Shown here: one piece after another, positions 45,376 through 54,674 of the stretch
Layout of the letters: every line of letters starts with the position of its first letter
Position numbering within the stretch: position 1 is the first letter of the stretch
Made by a program: the position numbers and the translations under genes
Assembly (NCBI GenBank): GCA_024195265.1
Contig: JAJLRJ010000006.1
Span: forward strand, 8,040,139-8,104,138
Direction of reading: 5' to 3'
DNA: 64,000 bases
DNA from: Dendrophyllia cribrosa
Lineage: Eukaryota; Cnidaria; Anthozoa; Scleractinia; Dendrophylliidae
Notes under the pieces: model-generated
Told to the model about the DNA's origin: nothing
The model's database searches: none
Seen by the model: only the letters and a program-made list of their open reading frames with translations

Positions 45376-46065
45376 CGCTTTTAGACCCCACCTTTGCTGG
45401 GCATACTATCAATTCCTTATCAAATTTTGTCATTTATTCAATTTTATTGAGTTATTAAAACGGCTATGTGCTCAGGGAAGGGCACATAGCCAGATTTATT
45501 CATTCGGTGGTTATGTTCTTCCTGCCCCGCAAACCCAGCTCAACATTCCAGCAATTCAACTAAAACTCTATTCAGTAAAAGGCATAAAGGAGTTATTGGC
45601 TAGCCAATAAAAAATTATGTCTTGCACGTTTTAATTGTTATTTAATAATGTATAAAGCATGCCAGAAGCACGTGCACAATTCATGTGGAGGGAGAGTTAA
45701 TTATAGTAACCCCCTGGGAGGCAATTTCAATAGCACGTGGTTAACCTTTGGGAGGACAGTCTTCGCAGATCTCTCGCTTGACCAGGCAGCCTTTAGAACT
45801 TTTAACCCTCCTCCTCCCCATGTCCGATCCATTTGCTTTCTTGAGCTGGTGCTTTTAGACCCCACCTTTGCTGGGCATACTATCAATTCCTTATCAAATT
45901 TTGTCATTTGATCAATTTGATTGACTTATTAAAACGGCTATGTACTCAGGGAAGGGCACATAGCCAGATTTATCCATTCGGTGGTTATGTTCTTTCTGCC
46001 CCGCAAACCGAGCTCAACATTCCAGCAATTCAACTAAAACTCTATTCAGTAAAAGGCATAAAGGA
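45376..46065. repeat. B1-A2-B2 terminal repeat block
   Basis: B units (45376-45597, 45851-46065) share CTTTTAGACCCCACCTTTGC, GGGCACATAGCCAGATTTAT and CCCCGCAAACC.AGCTCAACA. The A2 unit (45597-45810) matches 37271-37471, including GACAGTCTTCGCAGATCTCT, and continues into CCTTTAGAACTTTTAA, which is found after the Academ insert at 41840. A2 therefore preserves the pre-Academ sequence. Confidence 0.85.
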
Positions 46066-47599
46066 TAATTTTTGATATAACAGAGTTTTGTAATTAGAAA
46101 ATGGACAATAATACCAAGAAGACAGTGCTTGTGATGTAACGACAGGATACAACGATTTTCTAAAAGGGGCTATGTCACCATTTTTAGTGTTATTTCAAAA
46201 AGCTAAAAGACATATTTGTAAAAGTGGAAACGCAAAAATAATGGTCTAGTTTTGTTTAAAATTGCTTTATGAGTATAATGAAACTATAAACAAGTGTCTC
46301 TGACTACAGATGTTCAGGATGGAAGTGGATTGCAACTTAAAAACACTGGCAAATTTTTTCAAGTTCGTTCAATGTGTTTTGGAAAATTTGCTAAAAACTG
46401 ATAATGGTTTATTCTTTCTGCAAGAATTTACTTGATATCTTGTTCTTGGTGTTCTAAGAGCATTTCGTGTTTGAAATCAGATGCTCAGTTCTAATTCCAG
46501 CACCGTCTGAGACAAAAACATAAAAATCGTCATGACATTTTTAAACATAAAAACATTGCGATGGGAACAAAACAGGAATAGCAATGATTTGATGCTAGGT
46601 AATGAAGTTTGGTAAAGAATGTTTTCAAGACTGAAGTAATTCTTGAAAGAGCTAAAGCTTGACGATTGACTGCATAGAATCGGAACAACGTTCATCACCC
46701 TGAGTTGAAATACTCGTCCAGCATCAAAGAAAGTTTCTGAAAATAGAAATCGCGATAAAGTGGAGCGCTTTACAGAAAACAATGCAAAAGAGAGGGGTAT
46801 TTAAAGATTTTTAAGTTGCATCTCAACAGCATGCATTATATGCTAGAAAGTCTGAATGATCAAAATGTGGGAGTAAAAAGTACCACAATAAACTATAAAA
46901 AGAGTTGACTTAGCTTTCTAACAAAATCATTAAAGTGTTAATTAATTATTTTATGAAATCATGCAAGTATACTGTATTTTACTAAATTATGATCTGACAT
47001 TGATATGAAAATATTTCCCTTGTTTTGTAATAGATGTTCCTCTTTAAATCCGTTGCTGTTTGGAGATGAAAACTCAAATATTTACTGATCACGCGTGAAA
47101 TTAAATTACATAAGGATTTGCTTGTTTATAATTATTTTTACTATTTCTAAGGCTTTCTACACAGAAAATCAGTGACAAATTTCGTAGAAAATATTTCCAA
47201 ACGCCACTAGAATGAGAAAGTATGTTTTAAGCATTCAGAATGTTTGGCAATAAAACCAAGCAAAGCGCTTTCGGTTTCGAATTACCGTTATGAAAAATTT
47301 GAATACGCCACGAGTATCGTGAAGCGGAAGTAATTTTGATTGGCTGATTTTACAAATTCAATCAATTGAAAGAAATGGGTGGTGGACGTTGCGTAGATCA
47401 GAAAATTTTAACAAGCGTAGCGAAAATAGAGCCTCGTGACAGGTTACAGCACTCTGAATTCAGACAATGCTGGATAATTTTTCTTTTCTTAAAAAACAAG
47501 TACTTTATTGAAATAATAAGACCTTCACACATTTATGAGATTGGAGTTTATACAATATAATAAAATATATATATATATATCGCAAAAATTTAACACATA

Positions 47600-48760
47600 A
47601 ATTTCTCAAGTGTATACATAAACATGGTCTAATAAAACTTTTTTACACCTAAATGTGAGAGAAAAATGGCGAAAAAGGAGAAAGGGAATAGCGCTGACAC
47701 ACCTTACTTCAGATAAACAAAATTGGCTATCTACGCGCACAATGTTGTCCATTTCAATTTCAATTTGGTCGAGGTATGATTTTTAAAAGATAATATTTGT
47801 TCACAAAGGATCTTTTCATTAAGTAAGAGGCAGAACATTTCAATACAAGGGGAGATATGATCAAAAAATTAATTGAAGGCGTGGAAAAGAGTTTGTTCTG
47901 GTTTATAGCCATAAACAATATCTGCTGAGTTTGAGATTACATTTTCAGAACTTTTATTATTCCATCGTGCGATGGCCTTTTGCCAAAACGCTTGTCAGCT
48001 ACGGGGCATTCATAAAGTAAAGGAATTCAAGTTTCTCGATTGCAGTTTGGGGAAGTTTTCAGTTTTATTTTGTGAAATCTGTTGTTAGTAAGGAAAATAT
48101 TGTGTATTACCTCGAATGAAAACATCTTGAATTGTTTTCCATTGCCGTAACATTGAAAGTTAATTAATAAATGGCTTTAAGAGAATTTCTTTCAGCCAGT
48201 TCCAATTCTACATTGGGAGGGTTTTAGTGATTTTAAAACAAGTAGTTTGCGAGCGCTTTTAGCAGTGACGCTATCCGGCGTGAGATTATTGTTATCAATT
48301 AATCATAGTAAGGTTTAGTTCAGAGTTTATGATCGATCTCTTCCAAACATCAGGAATTGCGGCTAAAAGACCATTGTACATAGAAATTCTCTGTCAGGCC
48401 ATAGTTTTGTTGGAATTCAGATCTTGACAGAAATTTCGTATCCTCATTAAGAAGGTGATGTATTTTAAACACTACTTATTAATTTTGTACCATGATTATA
48501 TTAACAGAAGATATGTTTTCCATCTATTCTTAATAAAGCGGTTATTCCACTTGATTTCATTTTCATATTGATTAGCAGTAGAAGGGTCTCTGGAGTGTAT
48601 AGCAGCTGTTGCCAAACAGCAAGTACCACTTTATAAAAGGATCATGGTAGATTTATCCTAAATTCACATCTAAATTGTAATCAAAGAGGAAAGGGCCTCC
48701 ATATTGAGTCGTAGCTGCGGATAATTCGCATTCATTCAGGACTGAGATGAAGCTCTCTTT
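47600..48760 (-). pseudogene. Decayed LINE ORF2 fragment in U1
   Basis: Minus-strand translation with frame breaks reads QYGGPFLFDYNL (near 48700), IKWNNRFIKNRWKT (near 48530), EFQQNYGLTENFYVYNGLL then AAIPDVWKRSIIN (near 48400), WKTIQDVFIRGNTQ (near 48120), then a remnant like ADKRFWQKAIARWNN (near 47970), and NEKILCEQ then KLKLKWTTLCA (near 47760). The order is that of the region downstream of the RT palm in L1/Tad-like LINE ORFs. Stops and indels abound. The U3 copy at 59510-60880 shows it predates the duplication. Confidence 0.65.
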
Positions 48761-49263
48761 TCGGTATCTTGTCTCAGAACCGTGTTATAAATGGGCTTAA
48801 TTTGAATGTTCGAAAGACAAGTTTTTGGGTCTCTTTCTTTGCAAACAATGATCAAGCTTTGCAACTGTACTAATTAATGCACTAACAACTTTTGCTTCAA
48901 ATCTTTATCGATTGTTTATACTATAAACACAAATGTATCTGCGTTTCCGGAATTAGTATACAAATTAAGCCCATATAAGTATCCATGTAGTTGGCTTATT
49001 TTTATAGAGTCTGGGTAACTATCCCTCCTCTTCATCTCAGTGTTGCATCCAAGATTCTACACTGTTCATTGTTAGCAGTACCACTAACACTGAGCATTCC
49101 ATGCTGACGTTGATTGAAAACAGAATTTTTCCTCAAATGCTCCAATAATAAAGGTAATGCAATTCAGCGCAGTCGTTGGTGCAAGAACAAGTAAAAAAGA
49201 TTTGCTTTTCCTTATCCATCATGTTTACCTAATCCATACTTGTACTTACCTCTTGTACAATGG

Positions 49264-49480
49264 GGTAAATTTCTGCTTTAACTTTTCCCTCTTTGATGCG
49301 ATGGTTGTGTCCGTTGAAAACTACTTTGCACCCAATTGTATTGCCACAAATGATGTAATCCATCACATGTTTTAAGGGGTTTTCCCTCAAACAACTTTCA
49401 TAATGGTGTTCTGTCAGCTGTCGGAAACTCCTGGCTTATAAATACTAATCCAGCGTCTAGAGCTTTTCTTTTCGTCATCA
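49264..49480 (-). pseudogene. Exon-like relic, copy in U1 (frameshifted)
   Basis: Minus-strand counterpart of 61616-61852. KRKALDAGLVF opens, a frameshift follows, then the other frame gives VMDYIICGNTIGCKVVF. Protein family unknown. Confidence 0.4.
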
Positions 49481-50867
49481 AATTGCTTGCCAACAGAGCT
49501 GCAATAGATTTATTTTAGAAACAGTTATACATGAAATCTATATGAAATAACAGTGGACTGCACAATCTGCACGAACAAGTAAAAATTGAATGCACATTCA
49601 TGTCCAGTATCATACATTGTGGAATATAAATAGCCACAGGCCGAAAGCATGTAGCGTAAACTTTCATACGTAACTTTAACTCTAGAATTGAATATTCATA
49701 CACGCATGGACTGAAGCAGAAGCCAACTCAGCGCTTTCAAGGGGCTTACCCTAGCATTTACACTTCCTGTTTTTCTTTTTTGAACAAAAACTGTCTGCAG
49801 TATACGACATTAAGGACCAACGAATCTGTTCCTCACCTTATATATCTGTTCCCCAGCGGAATTCTTGCTGGCTGGCAAAATATTCTGTATATATATTTTT
49901 AATTACCATTTTTGAGCTGGCTGACTTGAGAAAGGAGTCCCGATGCCAACATACAAATTCTCCTTACTGGTTTATACATATTTCTTACAGATCTAGGTGA
50001 GAGAATTCATTAAAAGGTCAAAGTAAATTATCTTTTCTCTTGATTATGTATGGATTTTATGAGGAGAAGTTTGATGTTGGTCACTTTCGGGCTAAACAGC
50101 TTCGTAGTAACAAATTGAAGCAGTACTTAGAGACACCCGAACAGGTTTAAGTTCGAGACGACAGTACATGCACAAAACAATAAACATAAAAGCTTCAAAT
50201 AGTTTGCCATTAATGTTTCATTAGTTTCCAAGCCCCTTTTGGTAACTTATTATTATAATTTTTTGTTTATTAATTTTTTTTTAATTGCTGGCTGGGAAAC
50301 AGATATTTTTTTATCCAGCTGGCTGGAAATTTCCCTGTGTTATGCTGGGAAAAAGGAACAGATATATATTTTCCCAGCAACGTATAGAAGAACACCTGTA
50401 CCTTGTACCTACATTATATACGTCATTATATCTTCTTACAACTTAGTTAGATATTTTTCATGTAATCTTATATCAGCCAATCATGTACTTGTTATCTATA
50501 TTCAAATTTAAGAGCCGTTGTATATTATTTTCACTCCAACGCTGGCCCTGTAGAAGACTAGTTCTACTAATCGAAATATTGGCTATTAAACCTGCCCTTA
50601 ATTTCAGTTGTACTAGCCTTGCATTTTAAATGGTTATCTACACTTTGAGTGACGTCTAGTACTCGCATCCCTTTATAAAGGAGATCCGGAAAGAAAGTTA
50701 CCACCATTTATCGTAGTGTTCAGTGGTCCTCTGCATTTAAACGTTTTATACACCTGGAAATGCTTTTATATTATTTATTTTCATTTATTTGAGTAAAATA
50801 ATGCATTTTACCAAAGATTGTTCGTTGGGTACCCCTGTTTTGAAGGGCGCACAACTAATCGTTTCGG

Positions 50868-50905
50868 GAATTATAAATATCCGTTCTGAAGACGTCTGTC
50901 GCGCG
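50868..50905 (+). promoter_or_regulatory. Conserved TATA-containing motif (GGGAATTATAAATATCCG), U1
   Basis: CGTTTCGGGAATTATAAATA then TCCGTTCTGAAGACGTCTGT is conserved in U3 (62230-62270) despite surrounding indels. The same GGGAATTATAAATAT core is the TATA region of gene 2, but there on the opposite strand. Promoter function is inferred only. Confidence 0.35.
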
Positions 50906-50948
50906 CGTGAATATTCGTACAGAAGAATGTTGGTAACTTGAACCGCCG

Positions 50949-50983
50949 GGGGGGGGGGGGGGGGGGGGGGGGGGAGGGGTTTA
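50949..50983. repeat. Poly-G tract
   Basis: More than 30 bp of G with one A, following TTGAACCGCC. The U3 paralogue at 62488-62496 has only GGGGGG there. The long run is therefore specific to U1. Confidence 0.9.
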
Positions 50984-51571
50984 CTAAAGTGTTCCAACTA
51001 TCTGGCTATACGGAGAATCAATTTCTATAATTAATTGAAACAGGAGAAATCCAGTCAACGTGTCAACGTATCTTAAAAGCAAACGTTTAAAGTTTCGTCG
51101 AAAATTTCAATTCACAAATCGATTCGAAAATTTAAATTTTACCGAAATTATTTTACACTGGATTCCCATTCACTGTATTTGGCGGCATCTTTGCCCTGAT
51201 TACCCATGATTCCCATTAAGCGCGACGTCTTTTGGTTCTCTCTGATAACAACGGTATAGAGAAGTTTCTTGTAAGGATACATCTCTCTGATACCGTTAAC
51301 TGTCCCGGTATCCGAAGAGGAGACGTCCGTGCGAAGACGATCGGCTGTAGTTTGTATATTCCTTTTTAATAGGTAATCACAGATTGGAATTCACTACCTC
51401 AGAGCCGTAGCCAGAAAAAAAATAAGAACTGAGGCAATATCCATGGTTATTTGCTGGTAGTGTCTTACTTTCTCCTTAAAAAAAAATCTTACTTTCCCCG
51501 GAAAAAAAGGAAGGAAAAATGACTGAGGCAAGTGCCTCGGTTTGCCTCATACTGGCTACGGCCCTGTACCT

Positions 51572-53278
51572 AGTCAAACAACTTAGCAGCTTCGTAAGAG
51601 AAAAGATTGTTGAGTAACAGAACCAGCGTTTCCTTTGCATAAAACAAAGCACTGACAAAAAATATTGGGCAAACTATAATTCTTTGTAGTTTACTCTTTT
51701 TAATCGCCTACTACAAAAATTTAAGCTTAGCGTCTAGGTAGCTGACTTTAAACAGTTACAACAACAACAACAATCTTTATGTTACCCCAGAGCCTACTAT
51801 AAGTATTTACAACATTGAAAAAGAAAAATAATAGGGCCACTGGATAACCAAAATAACCTTAGAGTTAAAAAGTTAAACGTTTATAACTTTTCAAAAATTA
51901 AATACAGTAAATACCCACCAAACTTCGTGGCTTTTTCTGACAATTGTTTGGAAACATTTTGAATTGGCAGATTTTTGTCCATAGCAGCCATATTTTGACA
52001 CGGAATGTTTAACCCTATTTTGCCTGGGCTTTTTTTAGTTCCTAAGCCTGGTGGGGGGGGGGGGGGGGGGGTGGTAACTTCAAGAATATTAAGGCTATAA
52101 CAATGAAACCTACCGCCTTTGCGGTCCGCACAATGGAACGATGACGTCATATGACGTAGTTATTAGGTAATCAGTTGTACGGCCGCCACCTTGGATTTCT
52201 GAAATTTTTCAAAACCTCTTAAAAACCGTCCAAATTGACTCCAAATTAATCAAAACCATTAAATAAACGTTAAATGACATAAAAATGTAAAAGTTATACA
52301 AATAAACATTGTTTTTCTTCATTCAAAGGTAAAAATATGCAAATTTCTAAAACATGGCTGTTAATGTCATATAAAATTGTTGCCAGATAAATTTTAGGAA
52401 AAGTCACAAAGCTTGATGGCGTTTAAATATATATTAAAGAAGTTATGAATGCTGAAAGTTAGCGCGGGTTAATACCCAGGTCTTGAATTTTCTGCTTAGA
52501 TTAACACTTCGACGGAAATTATTTATCTCCCTTATAGTAATTTTTAACAATTTAAGATAGTTTAAGCATTTTTCGTTTGATTTTGATTACTTTTGTCTAA
52601 AGTTTGGCGCTTTTCTAAAATGATGGAAATCCAAGATAGCAGTTTAAGAATGGCGGCCATTCGAAATGATGATGAATTTCCAACGTCATCGCATCACGTA
52701 ATCTATATTATCTTAGACAGTTCTGGATGTGCTATAAGCCCTCAAAGTTATTGCTTTAATGTTTTCAAAGTTACCCACAGCTTGGTCCCAGAAGACCAAA
52801 AAATGACCGGTCTGAATATTGTAAAGCTTTCATCACGAACCTTCGACAAATCTTCCTTTATGCTTTCTTGCCTTTCTTTGAACAAACCGATCCTGTAGTT
52901 TACAGAAGTTGTGCTGCGGCTATGCACCTCGGATTGTATAGCCTAATCTATAAATATATCATCAAAGCTCTATTGCATTTACAAATGACAAAGTTGGTTG
53001 AAATAAGGTAATTACATTTATAAAAGTTTTTTTTTATAAACCCAAACGTAAAACCAGTACTCTCTTTAACTCAATTAGCTACGGGGCAAAAAATGGGAGG
53101 GGCTGGGGGGGGGGGGGGGGGGGGTGGTGAGGTTTGTTAATTAAAATATATATATCTTGCAAACCCGACTTTAGGCTTTGATTTTTTTAGCACAACAAAT
53201 TATTGCAGCGACGCAGCTAACGGAAACAATTTCGAGTACATATCAACCCCTCCCCCCCAGGTGCCTAATGGTTCGTCC
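51572..53278. repeat. Segmental repeat S2 (3' flank of TM gene 2)
   Basis: Homologous to S1 and S3. It has one diverged 60-bp unit at its left edge (51572-51610), the (ACA)nATCTTTAT piece at 51766, the TTAA element at 52013-52468 absent from S1 and S3, the conserved frame at 52759-52905 and a poly-G run at 53105-53124. Confidence 0.85.
52013..52468. mobile_element. TTAA-target MITE in S2 (relative of 27388-27911)
   Basis: Starts CCCTATTTTGCCTGGGC after TTAA (52009-52012) and ends at TTAGCGCGGG before TTAA (52469-52472). The interior matches the 27388-27911 element (GGCTAT.ACAATGAAACCTA, GCACAATGGAACGATGACGT). Its right inverted end has been lost. S3 has the uninterrupted sequence ATGTTTAATACCCAAG at 63548-63563 with one TTAA, the empty site. 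Confidence 0.85.
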
Positions 53279-54196
53279 CTAAGCAGGGTTAGCAGTGGAT
53301 GGTTTACTTTCTTGCGGGGAATTTTCGATAAACGGGTCCAAATAATCGTGGTGGCAAAGAATATTCCTGTTATCAACAAACAGCTTTTCCCAATAGAAAA
53401 TGTAGATTCTATAGCAGAATACAACCGAGGTAAATCTGCGGATTGCGCCAATTAAAGTCAAGAAATCCGACGGAATTCCAAGATCATCATCAATACCATA
53501 AATGTGGAGTGCAAACTGGAAAGAACCAATAACAAATATTACAAAATAAGTTAAAAACAAAAGGAAGATGTTAAGCTTCAGGAAACCATACATGTTAAAG
53601 GGATACTTTTTTCGAGAGTGGTTAACCTGTGTGAAGCTTAAAAAACCAATCAATATGACCTGAACACCTTCTGCAATCAAGAAAGCTACAATCAAGGTAA
53701 TTGCCATTGCCGAGTCATTCTTAAGCCAAATTATCACACAATAACCTACAGTACACATTCCATACAATGACACTAAACTCCAATAACTTGGAAGACGAAC
53801 AAGCAATCTCAAGATGGTATGGTATCCGAGAAATGAAGGTACTTTTGGCAAAGCAAGTATTACTAGGCCAGTGTTGAATATTTGCGAAATCATCCAGAGG
53901 AGTTCCAGCTGCTCAGAGTAACGAAACGTCTCAATATCCGTCGACTGGAAGCTGGCATGTTTTGCACTGAGACTTGTCTCAAAAGCCCGGATGGAGTACA
54001 GGACCAACCCAATCACCTGCCAGGCGAAAAACACAATGTAGACGATGAAGGCGAAAGTTTTCATAGTGGTCGAGGAGAGTTTTGGAAATTCTTTCAGCTT
54101 AAGCGAAAAACGGCCTTCGACATCTCGGCTTGTAAGCTTGATGGCATCATTTTCGATCTGTGAAGTCTGGTTAATAGGCCTCGGCTGGACTGCCAT
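53279..54196 (-). CDS. Multi-pass membrane protein, array copy 2
   Basis: 305 codons, ATG at 54196, stop at 53281-53279. It is the best-formed gene of the array. A TATA box lies at 54486-54474, a leader exon at about 54450-54376, a donor ATG|GTAAGC at 54375, and an acceptor CTCTTTTAG ends directly before the ATG. Six or more hydrophobic segments sit where copy 1 has them (about 49-70, 99-117, 140-158, 165-189, 206-233, 245-269). The C-terminal block FYWEKLFVDNRNILCHHDYL is unchanged. The N-terminal 45 residues (MAVQPRPINQTSQIEN...) differ strongly from copies 1 and 3, while residues from about 60 on are close to copy 1. The product is presumably a plasma-membrane or endomembrane protein; family and ligand are unknown to me. 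Confidence 0.8.
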   Translation of the reverse strand: MAVQPRPINQTSQIENDAIKLTSRDVEGRFSLKLKEFPKLSSTTMKTFAFIVYIVFFAWQVIGLVLYSIRAFETSLSAKHASFQSTDIETFRYSEQLELLWMISQIFNTGLVILALPKVPSFLGYHTILRLLVRLPSYWSLVSLYGMCTVGYCVIIWLKNDSAMAITLIVAFLIAEGVQVILIGFLSFTQVNHSRKKYPFNMYGFLKLNIFLLFLTYFVIFVIGSFQFALHIYGIDDDLGIPSDFLTLIGAIRRFTSVVFCYRIYIFYWEKLFVDNRNILCHHDYLDPFIENSPQESKPSTANPA

Positions 54197-54375
54197 CTAA
54201 AAGAGAATATTGGAAAATGTACTGTTAGGGAGAGAAAAAGAGAGAATAAGTTCGTTTCGATAATGTTATTATCAAAACGCAAACTACTTTGAGAAGGTCA
54301 TAGCAGAATTTGCGGGCTAAACTGCAAGCAATTTAGCATGTTCAGTGTTTGATCTTGATATTATTTAGTGCTTAC

Positions 54376-54450
54376 CATCAGTTAATCGGATCTCTCGACA
54401 CCACGTGCACGTCAGTAAAGTCCTGTGGTTCCCTCCGTGGGCGTTCGTGT
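54376..54450 (-). other. Probable 5' UTR exon of TM gene 2
   Basis: Between the TATA box and the donor GTAAGC lies about 75 nt including GCATCAGCAAAGAAGCCACA and GTGGTGTCGAGAGATCCGAT. No ATG opens a long frame before the donor, except that the last bases are ATG|GTAAGC. The intron (54375-54197) is about 179 bp. The start position is estimated from the TATA spacing. Confidence 0.55.
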
Positions 54451-54473
54451 GGCTTCTTTGCTGATGCTCAGCG

Positions 54474-54486
54474 GATATATTTATAA
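54474..54486 (-). promoter_or_regulatory. TATA box of TM gene 2
   Basis: TATAAATATATCC on the minus strand, preceded by GGGAAT. It is about 25-30 nt upstream of the inferred leader exon. The motif is shared in reverse orientation with 50868 and 62236. Confidence 0.6.
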
Positions 54487-54640
54487 TTCCCTAAGAGAAA
54501 AGTGGTAGCTTCATCACGTTTAATACTCTTAGGCAGAATAGTTGAACAAAAAAGTTCAAAAAAACAGCGTGGCACTTGTGACACAATAAATAATAGGAAA
54601 TGTTAACGTAGAAAAGTGCCGAAAATTTGAAAGTTTTCAG

Positions 54641-54666
54641 ACGTTTCGGGCTTAGCCCTTCTTCAG
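54641..54666 (-). other. Hammerhead-like core motif (candidate)
   Basis: Minus strand: CTGAAGAAGGGCTAAGCCCG then AAACGT. This is CUGANGA, a perfect 4-bp hairpin (GGGC/GCCC), then GAAACGU. Same arrangement as 4481-4510. No convincing stem I is found. Confidence 0.3.
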
Positions 54667-54674
54667 TGAAATGT

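Larger units (their letters stand above)
37271..46065 (+). mobile_element. Ngaro-like (DIRS-order) element with split direct repeats, interrupted by Academ
   Basis: Relative to the gene 3 flank (58530-58570: TTAAGCAAATAAACGGATAA), about 8.8 kb is inserted here. The ends show the split-direct-repeat layout A1 (37271-37471 plus 41834-41855), internal region, B1 (45376-45597), A2 (45597-45810), B2 (45851-46065). A begins GGAGTTATTGGCTAGCC; B ends CAGTAAAAGGCATAAAGG. A1..B1-A2-B2 is the arrangement known for Ngaro/PAT-type tyrosine-recombinase retrotransposons, which insert without clear target duplication; only GGA is shared here. An SGNH-hydrolase ORF follows A1, as in some known Ngaro elements. 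I find no reverse transcriptase, RNase H or tyrosine recombinase remains in 42500-45370, so it is a deleted, non-autonomous copy of about 4.4 kb without the Academ insert. Confidence 0.72.
46066..51571. repeat. Segmental repeat U1 (5' flank of TM gene 1)
   Basis: Colinear with U3 (58553-62877) from GGATAATTTTTGATATAACA through GAAGACAGTGCTTGTGATGT to GGGAATTATAAATATCCG and CCGGTATCCGAAG. U1 contains 46205-46925, which U3 lacks (an R1 fragment sits there instead). U3 contains two insertions that U1 lacks (59765-60290 and 62302-62470). No intact gene is seen inside. Confidence 0.85.

Noticed and set aside
46477..46782. 101-codon minus frame in U1
   Set aside because: Absent from U3 and without recognisable content; likely chance in AT-rich sequence.
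51881..52150. 89-codon minus frame with a poly-proline run
   Set aside because: The proline run is the translation of a poly-G/C tract inside a TTAA MITE.
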